A stretch of 64,000 bases of DNA, taken from positions 62,001-126,000 of the forward strand of contig JACVTC010000026.1 of the NCBI GenBank assembly GCA_016946835.1, written 5' to 3'. Shown in pieces: positions 32,732 through 42,786 of the stretch. Each line of letters starts with the position of its first letter. Position 1 is the stretch's first letter. The DNA comes from Neocallimastix lanati (nom. inval.) (Eukaryota > Neocallimastigomycota > Neocallimastigomycetes > Neocallimastigales > Neocallimastigaceae). The translations under genes and the position numbers were made by a program. The notes under the pieces were generated by a model that was not told the origin of the DNA, did not search any database, and saw only the letters and a program-made list of their open reading frames with translations.

Positions 32732-35131
32732 ATGGATAAAAAGAATAAGAGTAATAAGGCGCCTGAAAACACAAGAAAAACCACAAGGAGTGGTTCTTTG
32801 AAGAGTTCGGTGGGCAGCGTGACTGCAGATAGTAGCCCTACGCCTGTAGAAGCACCTCCATCTCGACGCCAAAATACAGGAGACAAGAAAATGACTACTA
32901 CTCCTGAGAAACCAGCTGCTTCTAAACCTAAACCAGCTGCGGCGCCTGAGAAGAGTCAACCTGAGGCTAGTAAACCTGAAGCCAGTAGGCCAGGAACTAA
33001 CCAAGGAGAAAGTTCAAGCAAAAATGTTAATGCTGGAGCGATGGACTTTGCTGCTTTGCTGAGTAAGCAGATGGAGGACTTTAAGAACATGATAATAAGC
33101 ACTCAGCAACAGACGGCTGCAATGATAGAACAGATGCAGAACCAAAGTGAAATGAGATTCGCTAAAATTGAAGCCGAACTAAGCAACTTTATCCCCGCTG
33201 TGGACCAACGATTTGGAGAGGTTGAGAGGCGTGTGGAAGACGAGGAGTCTAGTAGCCAAGCTAGTGTGCTAGAGCTTCAAAAGGTACAAGCGTATCTAAG
33301 TCAGCAACTTGCTGAAAGTAAAGATAAAGAGGCCGCTGTTAAAGCTGAAATCAAGAAGATTGAAACCTATCTGGATGCGGACCAGATAAAAGGAAAACAA
33401 ATACAACAAGACCTAGAGGATAAAGGTCAGAAATTGTTCAAGATTGAGGAATTCTTGGATGCGAACCAAGAAAGGGATAAGGCACACTTGAATGAGCTTG
33501 AAGAAAAAATCGAGAAGCTAATGGCCATTAACCAGGTACAGCAACAGGAGATCGAACGACTGGGTAAGCTGGCTTTGGATGCTCAGAATAAGGAGCAGGC
33601 ATCGACAAGCAAACCTTTCCCACTACACATAGATACTAAAGAAGCAAGATACGGTAGTTATCACCACTTCACGCCGCCTATAATGACCAGAAGTGCGATG
33701 GAAGATGTGGTTATGACCGACGCGTACCCTGTGGAGTACGAACGAGACATCCCAATGTTCAATGGTGAAAATGGAGATGTAGAATCATTTATTGACAGGT
33801 TAAAAAGGTACTTTGGTAGACACCAGAAGTATTACCAAAGCGAGCCCACGGCTATGTTGTACTTTATTGAGGACCACTTACAAGGAACTGCTAAGAAGTG
33901 GTACCAAATGGACGAAGTATTCAAACAACGAGATGACCCACAACCCCAAAGGTTGATGGATAGATTGCTGAAAGAATTTAAAAGCGAGAGAACGTTGGAG
34001 GAAGTTAAAACAGCAATGCTTAAACTTAGGCACGATTGGGGTAAAGCCTATGAATACCTATCAGAATTCAATAGGTTAAGCAGAATACTTCAGCTAACGG
34101 ATGAAACCAAAAGACTACTACTTGTACAACAAGTTAGACCCTCGGTTCGTGAAGCCTTTTATGATCTACCTGCAGAAAAGCAAACCTTAGAAGACTACGT
34201 GACTTGTCTAAGGAGATGCGACACATTCCCCGCGGATTACAAAGACGATTATCTAGAAAGATACGAATACAACCGCGAGAGGAAGATAGCCATCATGGCC
34301 CTACTTGGAATGATGGACCCGCGAAGACCCTCCAAGGATATTGAAGCCAAAAGAAGGAGGAACAGCGATAATCGCCGAGGCGATAAAAGAGATTTCAGTA
34401 GGAAAGAGCCTACTAAGCAAAACAATTACGATAAAAACAAGAAAGATGGATATAACCACAATAGTGGTAAAGATTTCAGTACGATGCCAAGCGAAAAGCA
34501 AAATTACTATAAAGACTCACGTACCAGCAGTAATAATCCAATCCCCAAGACAGCACTTCTAATGCAAGCTGGGTCTGAGTGCGAAGAATTTGTGCCTGAG
34601 GCCAAGATAAGTAATCTTCGTACCAAAGAGGGGCTCCAAGATTTAAAGGTGCTGTACGATACTGGATCACAGATCAACATGATCCATCCGCAGTTAGCCA
34701 AGGAGATGGGACTCAAGACAGAAGACCGTCCCTTAACGTTCACTACTGCCGCTGGTAAAGTGCTGATACCACAGGTTACGGAAGAGTTCAAGATTAAGAT
34801 TAAGCTGGTCGAAGAGCGTACTGGTAAAGTCAAATGGTATGACTTTAATACAAGATGCAGGCTAGCCGAGGCTATGCCGAGAACGATCATTCTGGGATCA
34901 AGATTCATGGATAGACATTTAATCTACAGAAAGATTGACGTCCATGATCAACAGCCTAAGGTATATAAAATAGATGGAGAAAGACCAGGGCTACCAGATG
35001 TAGACTCACCAGGAGAGTGCGCAGGTGAAAGTATCTACATGGTGCAACTCCCAGAAGAAAGAGAAGAAGCTGTGCAAAAAGGAGATTCAACCTACAGCGA
35101 GAATTACCAAAATTATAAATCAGGTTATTGA
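32732..35131 (+). CDS. Gag-protease polyprotein of the Tf1-like gypsy
   Basis: 799 residues. Residues 1-100 are Lys/Pro/Ser-rich and disordered. About 100-290 is a long coiled-coil region rich in Gln/Glu. The capsid-like segment follows (about 335-520, e.g. IPMFNGENGDVESFIDRL, WYQMDEVF). A basic stretch near 545-600 (RRPSKDIEAKRRRNSDNRRG) comes next. Retropepsin lies at about 640-740 with VLYDTGSQINMI and PRTIILGSRF. No CCHC knuckle is present, a trait shared with Tf1 Gag. The start is the first ATG of the frame. Pol overlaps its end by 107 nt in the +1 frame, so expression of Pol needs a +1 (or -2) shift, or one of the two frames carries an indel. Confidence 0.85.
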   Translation: MDKKNKSNKAPENTRKTTRSGSLKSSVGSVTADSSPTPVEAPPSRRQNTGDKKMTTTPEKPAASKPKPAAAPEKSQPEASKPEASRPGTNQGESSSKNVNAGAMDFAALLSKQMEDFKNMIISTQQQTAAMIEQMQNQSEMRFAKIEAELSNFIPAVDQRFGEVERRVEDEESSSQASVLELQKVQAYLSQQLAESKDKEAAVKAEIKKIETYLDADQIKGKQIQQDLEDKGQKLFKIEEFLDANQERDKAHLNELEEKIEKLMAINQVQQQEIERLGKLALDAQNKEQASTSKPFPLHIDTKEARYGSYHHFTPPIMTRSAMEDVVMTDAYPVEYERDIPMFNGENGDVESFIDRLKRYFGRHQKYYQSEPTAMLYFIEDHLQGTAKKWYQMDEVFKQRDDPQPQRLMDRLLKEFKSERTLEEVKTAMLKLRHDWGKAYEYLSEFNRLSRILQLTDETKRLLLVQQVRPSVREAFYDLPAEKQTLEDYVTCLRRCDTFPADYKDDYLERYEYNRERKIAIMALLGMMDPRRPSKDIEAKRRRNSDNRRGDKRDFSRKEPTKQNNYDKNKKDGYNHNSGKDFSTMPSEKQNYYKDSRTSSNNPIPKTALLMQAGSECEEFVPEAKISNLRTKEGLQDLKVLYDTGSQINMIHPQLAKEMGLKTEDRPLTFTTAAGKVLIPQVTEEFKIKIKLVEERTGKVKWYDFNTRCRLAEAMPRTIILGSRFMDRHLIYRKIDVHDQQPKVYKIDGERPGLPDVDSPGECAGESIYMVQLPEEREEAVQKGDSTYSENYQNYKSGY

Positions 35132-38100
35132 TAACCAGAAGTTGAAGGACACGGTGTATGAATTAACGAGGCAATATTACCGTGATAGAGGAATTGAGTA
35201 TACGATGGATTACTACGATTATTTAGTGGATTACGATAAATGGGCAGATTGGTTCAAGGTACAGAAGACTAAAAATCTAAAGGAGAGTGAAATCAATAAA
35301 AACCCTACGGAAAGTAGTGCACAAAAAGATAGCCAAACAAAAGATCATCTAGCCATGATCACGCAAGAGGATTCGGTAGCGGAAACAATCAGAAAAGTGG
35401 GACGTGAGAAGCTATTGTCAATAGGCGAAATTATAGATAAGTATTATGGTGACTTAACGGAAGCATTCAATGAAGAAATAGCTGAGACATTACCAGAGCA
35501 CAGGCCGTATGATTGCAAGATAGAACTAGAGCCTGATGCACCACTTTATAAAGGAGCTATCTACCCAACGAGTCCTAAAGAAGAGAAAGCACTTAAAGAA
35601 TATATTGATGAAAATTTAGCTAAGGGGTTTATAAGAAGGTCAGAATCTCCGGCGGGTTACCCTGTATTGTTCGTGCCGAAGAAATCAGATGAGCTACGAC
35701 TTTGCATGGATTATCGCAAACTGAACCAATGGACTAAACGCAACGCCTATCCGATCCCAAGAATTAGTGCAGTGTTCGAAGCTATGAAAGGAGCAGTTGT
35801 GTTCTCCAAGTTCGACCTAAAATCTGCCTATAACTTGGTACGAATTCGAGAAGGTGATGAGTACAAGACAGCCTTCAACACCAAGTTTGGACACTTTGAA
35901 CATTTGGTAATGCCTTTTGGGCTAACCAATGCACCAGCAGTGTTCCAAAGCTTCGTGAATGATGTCTTCAGCGAGGATATCGGGAAGTACTGTCAGGTCT
36001 ACCTAGACGACATCGTAGTATATTCCAAAACCTTGGAGGAACATGTAGAGCATGTTCGAACGATTTTAAAGAAGCTGATACAACACAAATTCGTAGCTAA
36101 GATGTCCAAATGTGAGCTACATAAGTTAAAGATCTCATTTTTAGGCCATGTGGTCAGCAAGGATGGTGTAGAGACTGACCCAGAAAAGATTAAGGCCGTG
36201 GCAGAATGGCCACAACCAGAAAATATCAAGCAGATGCAAAGCTTCTTAGGCTTTTGCAATTATTACAGGAATTTTATTAAGAATTTCTCGGAAATAGCCA
36301 AACCGTTATTTAAAATGACCTCAAAGAAAGAAAAATTTGAATGGAGCGAAGAAGGATTGGCCGCGTTTCACAAATTAATGGAAATGCTTACCTCTCCGCC
36401 AGTACTAGCTTATCCTGACCACGAAAAACAGTTCTTCGTTGAATGTGATGCTAGTAATTACGCGATAGGAGGTGTGCTATCACAGAAAGGAGACGATGGT
36501 ACCCTTCATCCTATATATTATTATTCCAAGACACTTAGTAAGGCTGAAGTAAATTATTCGATTACAGAGAAAGAACTATTAGCCATTAAGACTGCTTTTA
36601 CAGAATGGCGACACTTGCTTCAAGGTGCGAAGCATAAAATTATTGTTTATAGTGACCACAGAAATCTGTTGTTCGCTACCAAACCACAATTACTAACTCC
36701 TAGGCAAATTAGATGGCAAGAACTATTCGCCACATACTGGTTTGAAATAGTTTACAGACCTGGGAAGAAAAATGGTAAAGCTGACGCCCTCTCAAGAGTT
36801 GAAACAGAGAAAACTGAGGGTAAAGAATTTGATAAAGATAGTCTATTAAAACCCGATCAATTGGTAGGATTTGACGACGTAGATGGAGAAGCCAGTTATC
36901 TAGCCTTAGCTACCAATTTCGTGGATGATATCAAGCAGGCCTACCGACAGGACAAAATGGCCCAAGAGATTATGAAAGATCTAGCAGAAGATGCCAGAAA
37001 TAATTACAACAAGAAGCATTGGTTAGAAGTAGATGGCCTTCTGGTTAGAAAGGAAAACCCTGAACAAATTTACGTGCCCACAACGTTCAGGAAAACAATT
37101 ATTCAATTAAACCATGACTCGGAGTACGCAGGACACTTAGGAATTGATAAGACTTCGGACCTAGTATCTAGGAATTTCTACTGGCCGAAGATGAGGAAGG
37201 ATATATCAGACTACGTAAAAGCTTGTAGAACCTGCGCTACTAAGAAGGATGATCGCCATAAAGAATATGGTACTGCGGTAAGAGTTCCGGTGGCAGAATT
37301 ACCCTGGCAAGAGGTACATTTGGATTTTATAACTGATCTGCCAGTGAAGAGTAGAGTAAGGACCAATAGTGGTTACGTTTGGGAAACGAAAAGAGCAGGT
37401 TGTATCTTAGTATGCTGTGATAAATTAACCAAGATGATACACCTGATAGGATTCAAACATGTGCCAAACGCTAACGAGACTGCTGACGCATTCCTAAAGG
37501 AGATTTACAGGTTGCATGGATTCCCTAAAGTAGTTACAACTGATAGAGGAGTTCAGTTCACCAGTCAGGTATGGAAGGAGCTACTAGAGTTCTTCGGGAC
37601 CGAAGTAAACCATGCTACCACTAGTCACCACGAGACAGTAGGCCAAGTAGAAAGGAACAATGCCTACGTAGAGACTTATTTACGGTGCTTTGTGGGAACC
37701 TACGATGATGAAAGTTGGATGGACTACTTGTTCTTAGCAGAGTTCTGCTATAACAACGCAATCCACGCTTCTACCCAACAATCTCCTTTCCTCACCTTAT
37801 ATAACTACCAGGTACACAACTCCCCCAAAACAGCCGATTTAGTGCACTCATTAGGTGAAGCTAAAATGATCGATAGCTTTGCTCACAACTTGGGAAACCT
37901 AAAGCACATCCTAGAAATCGCCCAAACAAGATACCTGGATAATATGGATAGGAACCGTACAGATAATTACCCTAGGTACAGGTTGTTGGATAAAGTATGG
38001 CTAAAGAAACCTGAAAATTATGACGCGTTGCCATTCTACAAACTTGCAACGAGAAAATTCGGACCATTCAAGGTGGTTGGTGTCGACGAAGGAAAAAAGA

Positions 38101-38411
38101 ATTACAGATTAGATATAAGTCGTTCACCTTTCCCAAATATGTACCCAGTGTTCCATGTGAGTGAATTGGAACCATTCTACAAATTACCCAAAACATTAGT
38201 GCCGGCTCCTGCAGGAAACCAAAAGATAATTCATATCCTTGGATCAAGGAAACACCAAGGACTTTATCAATACCTGGTTGCGTACCAGAATGATAAACAA
38301 GAGTGGGTCAACGCCGACGTGATCGACGACAATCCTCACTACGCAGAATTGCTGGAGGATTACCAAGATTTTAGCTATAGCCAGTTCATCGCTAGCGTCG
38401 TCAACCATTAG
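35025..38411 (+). CDS. Pol of the Tf1-like gypsy: RT, RNase H, integrase, chromodomain
   Basis: A 1128-codon open frame; the first codon is GTG inside gag, so it is probably not an independent start. RT: LRLCMDYRKLNQ, SKFDLKSAYNLV, MPFGLTNAPAVFQ and catalytic YLDD (about residue 328). RNase H: FFVECDASNYAIGG, ITEKELLAI, GKADALSRV. Integrase: HHCC finger (AGHLGIDKT, CRTCATKK) and core with Asp in VHLDFITDLP, Asp in TTDRGVQFTS and Glu in GQVERNNAY. A C-terminal chromo-like module follows FHVSELEPF (IIHILGSRKHQG, LVAYQNDKQEWV), expected to guide integration to chromatin. All catalytic residues are present, so the element may be competent if the gag/pol shift works. Its base composition is clearly richer in GC than every neighbour. 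Confidence 0.9.
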   Translation: MKVSTWCNSQKKEKKLCKKEIQPTARITKIINQVIDNQKLKDTVYELTRQYYRDRGIEYTMDYYDYLVDYDKWADWFKVQKTKNLKESEINKNPTESSAQKDSQTKDHLAMITQEDSVAETIRKVGREKLLSIGEIIDKYYGDLTEAFNEEIAETLPEHRPYDCKIELEPDAPLYKGAIYPTSPKEEKALKEYIDENLAKGFIRRSESPAGYPVLFVPKKSDELRLCMDYRKLNQWTKRNAYPIPRISAVFEAMKGAVVFSKFDLKSAYNLVRIREGDEYKTAFNTKFGHFEHLVMPFGLTNAPAVFQSFVNDVFSEDIGKYCQVYLDDIVVYSKTLEEHVEHVRTILKKLIQHKFVAKMSKCELHKLKISFLGHVVSKDGVETDPEKIKAVAEWPQPENIKQMQSFLGFCNYYRNFIKNFSEIAKPLFKMTSKKEKFEWSEEGLAAFHKLMEMLTSPPVLAYPDHEKQFFVECDASNYAIGGVLSQKGDDGTLHPIYYYSKTLSKAEVNYSITEKELLAIKTAFTEWRHLLQGAKHKIIVYSDHRNLLFATKPQLLTPRQIRWQELFATYWFEIVYRPGKKNGKADALSRVETEKTEGKEFDKDSLLKPDQLVGFDDVDGEASYLALATNFVDDIKQAYRQDKMAQEIMKDLAEDARNNYNKKHWLEVDGLLVRKENPEQIYVPTTFRKTIIQLNHDSEYAGHLGIDKTSDLVSRNFYWPKMRKDISDYVKACRTCATKKDDRHKEYGTAVRVPVAELPWQEVHLDFITDLPVKSRVRTNSGYVWETKRAGCILVCCDKLTKMIHLIGFKHVPNANETADAFLKEIYRLHGFPKVVTTDRGVQFTSQVWKELLEFFGTEVNHATTSHHETVGQVERNNAYVETYLRCFVGTYDDESWMDYLFLAEFCYNNAIHASTQQSPFLTLYNYQVHNSPKTADLVHSLGEAKMIDSFAHNLGNLKHILEIAQTRYLDNMDRNRTDNYPRYRLLDKVWLKKPENYDALPFYKLATRKFGPFKVVGVDEGKKNYRLDISRSPFPNMYPVFHVSELEPFYKLPKTLVPAPAGNQKIIHILGSRKHQGLYQYLVAYQNDKQEWVNADVIDDNPHYAELLEDYQDFSYSQFIASVVNH

Positions 38412-38435
38412 TAGCTTGCTCCTTGGGAGAGGCCT

Positions 38436-38994
38436 TGTAACAGATACATGGTAACTTCAAGCCTATCCAATGATAGTTCTTTGGTTACGTAACGTATCTC
38501 TAAACAGCTAGCAATTTCGGCTAATCAAATAAAATCTTTTGTTATTTTCGTACATTAAATTTTATTATTTTACAAATAATTATATAGTTAAATATTTATT
38601 TAAATATATTTTATTTAGTGATTAGTAAACTAAGTTAAATTAAATTATTTACCAATCATAATATTATTGACATGTATAAATAATAATTGAACTTGTAACT
38701 GTAATGCACTAGCGTTACTATTAACGTAAATCGTTATTATAAATATTAATATTAATAAATAAAATTATAATTATTAAATAAAAAAATATTACTCAGTGTA
38801 AGCCCAGTAACTGTTAACAAATAGAGTTATAAAGTACTGCGCTATACTCTCGTGTAAAAAGGAAATAATAATTATAGAATTAATTAATTTAGTGTTTATT
38901 ATTAACAACTCGAATAGAGAGGTGTTAAGTTATCTTAGCCTTTAAATTTAGTTATTATTCGTTATTTTAGTTAATAATAAACTTACCTTTTACA
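38436..38994 (+). repeat. 3' LTR of the Tf1-like gypsy
   Basis: A 559-bp copy of 31421-31979 with one difference seen (GACATG for GATATG). The purine-rich TTGGGAGAGGCCT at 38423-38435 is the polypurine tract. Confidence 0.95.
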
Positions 38995-39026
38995 AACTTT
39001 GATTCGTTACATGGTCCTCCTCCAGG
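38995..39026 (-). repeat. 3' LTR stub and polypurine tract
   Basis: On the minus strand CCTGGAGGAGGACCA (39026-39012) is followed by TGTAACGAATCAAAGTT (39011-38995), which matches the LTR start at 51384-51368 (TGTAACGAATCCTAAAGT). The LTR is then cut off by the Tf1-like element's 3' LTR. Confidence 0.75.
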
Positions 39027-39223
39027 ATTCGGATACCAGACGAATCTTAAAGTTAAACTAGACTACAATGAATAAATAAAATATTTAAGTGTGAATTTCT
39101 TTTTTGTTTAATAGTATGAAATAATAAAAATAATAATACATGATATTAATAATTAATTACATGAAATAACATATTTAATAATTATTTTTGTTACATGATA
39201 TTAATAAAGTTTACAGTTATTAT

Positions 39224-39260
<37 letters not shown>

Positions 39261-39411
39261 AGTTATAAAATAATATAAAGGAAAAATTAGATTTTAACAA
39301 TAATAATAAGTTTAATATTAATAATTTAATAATATAATTTAATCATATAATTATATAATATACTATAAAATTTAAAGTTTATTAGAGATTCATTTTCTAG
39401 TTTAAGTTATT
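39027..39411 (-). other. 3' untranslated part of the deletion-derivative gypsy
   Basis: About 385 bp, AT-rich, with a T-run at 39227-39254. No coding potential. Confidence 0.55.
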
Positions 39412-40278
39412 TTAATTATTTTTATTGAATTTTTTCAAGAGTTTGGGGCAATTAAGATTTTCCTCAGGTTCCCAAGAAGCTTCTGAAAGCGGATATCCTT
39501 TCCATTTTATCAAGTATTGAATTTTCCCATAATGAGTTCGTTTGTCTAATATTTGTTCAACTTCGTACTCTTCTTCGTTGTTAATGATAATTGGTGGTGG
39601 TTCTTGGTTTCTTCCAAACTTATCTTCAAAGTACGGTTCAAGGTCAGAGACATGCATGATTGGATGAATCCTAAGATTTTTTGGCAAGTCAAGTTTATAC
39701 GAAACAGGAGATATTTTGCTTAGGATTTTAAAAGGTCCTAATTTTCTTGGTTTAAGCTTTTTGTTACCATTCTTTATAATTAGAGAACTATTGATCCAAA
39801 CTTTGTCATTTTTCTTGAATTCAGGTGGTTCCATACGATGCTTATTGGCATATTTCTCTTGTTTTTCAATTGCTATTTTAATATTTTCTTTTAATTCCTT
39901 GGTTAATTCTGCAAGGTTTTTAACAAGTTCTTCTGCTCTAGGTACTTCAACATTTGTGGGGACTTCGGGAGAATGTCTGGGATTGAATCCATAATTAGCG
40001 AAGAAAGGTAAATGATTAGTGGATTCTTGAATGGTGTTATTATAGCTAAATTCTGCTAAGTAAAGGAAGTCATTCCAATTAGATCCTTTGAAATTTGTAT
40101 AGCATCTTAAGTATTGTTCGATAACGGAGTTCACCCTCTCCGTTAAACCATTTATTTGGTGATGAAATGGATATATTGGGCCGTAATATAAATTAGTGTT
40201 TGGTTTCAAATTAATTTCACAATCATATTGTCGATGAGGGTGTAGCATGTTCGCAGCGATTTCACTAAAAACATCCAT
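39412..40278 (-). CDS. In-frame fusion of RT start to integrase end plus chromodomain
   Basis: 288 residues. The first ~41 residues ([19 protein letters not shown], then YYGPIYPF) are the segment that normally leads into RT. At about residue 41 (near 40155) the sequence jumps to [18 protein letters not shown], the integrase segment holding the catalytic Glu, and continues through the integrase C-terminal GPF region ([19 protein letters not shown]). A full chromodomain ends the protein ([27 protein letters not shown]). RT core, RNase H, integrase zinc finger and both integrase Asp residues are missing. The deletion preserves the frame. One TAA and three codons separate this frame from gag, in the same frame. 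It could give a chromatin-binding protein without enzymatic activity; that is inference. Confidence 0.85.
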   Translation of the reverse strand: MDVFSEIAANMLHPHRQYDCEINLKPNTNLYYGPIYPFHHQINGLTERVNSVIEQYLRCYTNFKGSNWNDFLYLAEFSYNNTIQESTNHLPFFANYGFNPRHSPEVPTNVEVPRAEELVKNLAELTKELKENIKIAIEKQEKYANKHRMEPPEFKKNDKVWINSSLIIKNGNKKLKPRKLGPFKILSKISPVSYKLDLPKNLRIHPIMHVSDLEPYFEDKFGRNQEPPPIIINNEEEYEVEQILDKRTHYGKIQYLIKWKGYPLSEASWEPEENLNCPKLLKKFNKNN

Positions 40279-40287
40279 AAATGAGGA

Positions 40288-41715
40288 TTATTTAGTTGGT
40301 AAAAGATAGATAACATTTTTATTGTCTTCGTTGGGTTCCTTGTGTTGGTTCTTAGTATTATTAATTATTTCATTAGATATTTTTTCTTCTGAATTGTTAA
40401 TTTCTTCAATTTTTTGGTTGTCCGAATTATCAGAATTTTTTGGAATTTCGTTTATTAAATTGCATGAAGGAATGAAGGTTGTATAAGTATTTGGAATAAC
40501 GAGACAATTATTAATACAATATTTTGAATTAAAATGAAGTGTTTTAGAAGAGAAATCTATTGTTGGATTATGAGTAGAGAGCCATTCAGCGCCAAGAAGA
40601 GCACAATAAGAAGGTAAATCGACGACATAAAACTTAGTTTTACAATTGTGATTTTTATAGCGGATCGAAATTGGCAAAGTTTCCCCGAGAATTTTCTGAG
40701 TACCACCAATTCCTCCTACTTCAGGATGAATGGTTTCGGATGAATAGGGAATGTTATTTTCATTGGCAAAGTAGACATCCATAAGATTAAGTTGAGAACC
40801 TGAATCTAGAAGAATCTTAGTTTTTACTGATGATTTTAAAACATTGAGAGTGAATTCAAATATAGGAAGACTCAAATTTTGTTGATCTGAGATTCTTGTT
40901 CTTTCTTTGGCCTTTGGTTCAGGATTAGTAATATGAGAAGTGCTTGAGGGTGATTTTTTCTTATTTTTGAGTGGACAATTGCCTAGAGTATGATTTGAGG
41001 ATCCACAATATAAACAGAGGTTTTCTCTTTTTCTTCTTTCTTTCTCTTCGTCGGATAGGGGTCCATAATGTTTAGAATTCGAACCTTTCTTATAAAAATT
41101 CCATCTTTTCTTATTAGAATTGTTGTTATTAAGGTTATTGTTTGATCGATTTTGATTATTTGTAAATTGCCTATGGGCTGATAGACGGCCATCTATTCTG
41201 GAAGCTATAGTTTGCATAACAGTAAGAGATCTTGGACCAGGGAACATTTCCAGAATTCTTGTAGCGATTTGATCATTTAAACCAACAAGAAATGCGTCCA
41301 TTTTCGCTTCTTCGTTCCAAGATGACTCGTCGGCATAAGAGTTGAATTCGAGTATATAGCTTCTAATGTCGCCTAACCGTTTTTGTCTTATAGTTCTGAG
41401 TTTCTGATTTGCAATGAATGTTGAGTCATAACTCCCATATACAGATTTCATTCTTTCAACGAAAGCTTCGTAATTTAACAAGCAAGGGTCCTGATTCTCC
41501 ATAAGTGATGCTGCCCAATTCATAGCATTACCATATAACCTAGAAATAACGTAGATTACTTTTGTTTCATCATTATTGAATCGATCAGGGTGAATCATGA
41601 AGATTAAATTCATTTTAGCTAAGAATCCCTTAAGGTAGCGTCTATCTCCGGCAAAACCATCCTTATAGGTTGCGTTGGCAAAATTGTTTTCTTCCATTTT
41701 GAATATAAGTTTCAC
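40288..41715 (-). CDS. Gag-protease of the chromodomain gypsy
   Basis: 475 residues, intact. The capsid-like part is at about 15-190 (FAGDRRYLKGFLAKM, AMNWAASLMENQDP, RTIRQKRLGDIRSYI). A CCHC knuckle CLYCGSSNHTLGNC lies near residues 234-247. Retropepsin follows with KTKILLDSGSQLNLMD (about 300-315) and a flap-like YCALLGAEWL. The last 50 residues are Asn/Glu-rich. It stops at a single TAA, with the pol-derived frame continuing in phase after it. In most chromoviruses gag and pol are one frame, so this stop may be a nonsense mutation or a readthrough site. Gag and protease stay open although pol is deleted, as expected for a copy packaged in trans. Confidence 0.85.
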   Translation of the reverse strand: MKLIFKMEENNFANATYKDGFAGDRRYLKGFLAKMNLIFMIHPDRFNNDETKVIYVISRLYGNAMNWAASLMENQDPCLLNYEAFVERMKSVYGSYDSTFIANQKLRTIRQKRLGDIRSYILEFNSYADESSWNEEAKMDAFLVGLNDQIATRILEMFPGPRSLTVMQTIASRIDGRLSAHRQFTNNQNRSNNNLNNNNSNKKRWNFYKKGSNSKHYGPLSDEEKERRKRENLCLYCGSSNHTLGNCPLKNKKKSPSSTSHITNPEPKAKERTRISDQQNLSLPIFEFTLNVLKSSVKTKILLDSGSQLNLMDVYFANENNIPYSSETIHPEVGGIGGTQKILGETLPISIRYKNHNCKTKFYVVDLPSYCALLGAEWLSTHNPTIDFSSKTLHFNSKYCINNCLVIPNTYTTFIPSCNLINEIPKNSDNSDNQKIEEINNSEEKISNEIINNTKNQHKEPNEDNKNVIYLLPTK

Positions 41716-42113
41716 TGTTATTTTTATAGTTGATTATTGAATAAGTTGGAATAAGATATATTTAAGAACGATTTTTTCAGTATAATAGAGAGGAATTGAA
41801 TTATAATATACTTTTGATTAAGGAGGATTTGAATATATAAATAGTAATAATTGATCCCACTGGAATTATTTAGAATTAAATAAGGTTTGGTATTGAAATT
41901 TTAAATTTATATAATATACTAAATTAGGTATAGTAGATTTGTATATATATTATTATAGTAATTTAATAGTTATAGAGAGCTGGAAATAATTTAGAAAAGA
42001 TTATTGAGATTTAAAATTTATTGCATTAAGTTGATATAAAATTTCAGATTGATTTTGAGAGTGATTTGAGATTGGATATTTTCAGAGTTGATTTTTTTGA
42101 TATATCCCGTGAT

Positions 42114-42167
<54 letters not shown>

Positions 42168-42776
42168 GTGATAAAGTAATATATAATTATTTTGGAAGAT
42201 ATAGGAGTAATTAAATATTTATTTTATTTGATTAATCTTTATTTCTTATTGAATTGTTATAAACCAAATCATATAGTATTGAGCCAGGAAATATATAATT
42301 TGTTAAAGCCTTGCGTGGTAAGTCTCTTTAACTCTTTATCGATAAACGCAGATTAAGTCGATTGTTAGTACCAATTAATGGTAGAAGGAAGTAATGTAAT
42401 TGTATTTTTATTTGTATCTAACCTTTGTTAACATGAAAAAGTACAACAAATTATCTTCCCCAGTTATCAACAGAATCTGAACGACAAAGTATTATGGTAA
42501 CGATGCTCAACTATCGTCGCTTTGGGAGCCAGGCAAGCCTTTATATATAACGTAAGAAATTTAAAATTAATTATAATTAAAATAAATATTTATTCGGAGA
42601 GTAGAGTACTATTTAATGCGAGATGTTGTTTAGAATAGTATCTGTAATTTAATTTATTTTATTTTATTCGCCTTATAATAAATCTTCTTGATTCGGTAGA
42701 TTTCCTTGATTTCTTGAGTTGGTAGATTTCCTTTGGCTAGTCCTTAGTGCAGGGGTACTGGGCTTCTTTTCTTTGG
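41716..42776 (-). other. Untranslated leader of the chromodomain gypsy
   Basis: About 1.06 kb between gag and the PBS. It contains a T-run of about 45 (42119-42164) and a moderately GC-richer part (42290-42780). No ORF is seen. Confidence 0.6.
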
Positions 42777-42786
42777 GTGCTTTTAT
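42777..42786 (-). other. Self-complementary primer-binding site
   Basis: On the minus strand ATAAAAGCAC follows the 5' LTR end (CGTTACA) directly. It is complementary over 10 nt to GTGCTTTTAT in the same LTR (plus-strand 42942-42951 reads ATAAAAGCAC). That site lies about 44 bp downstream of a minus-strand TATAAATA box at 42995-42988. Confidence 0.65.

Larger units (their letters stand above)
31421..38994 (+). mobile_element. Tf1/sushi-like gypsy retrotransposon, young and GC-richer
   Basis: A 7574-bp element with 559-bp LTRs that differ at one position by eye. Gag-protease and RT-RNase H-integrase-chromodomain frames are both open. The PBS is self-complementary. By hand count one pol line (36001-36060) is about 42% GC, against about 32% in a line of the nested gypsy pol (48301-48360), and far above the flanks. 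The flanks (left TTACAT, right AACTTTG) do not form a target duplication, which suggests a later rearrangement or recombination between copies. Confidence 0.9.

Noticed and set aside
39012-39060. tRNA-like or plus-strand PBS-like TGGTCCTCCTCCAGGATTCGG
   Set aside because: Read on the minus strand it is a purine tract followed by the LTR start TGTAACGAATC, which matches the far LTR end at 51384, so it is the PPT of the minus-strand element.
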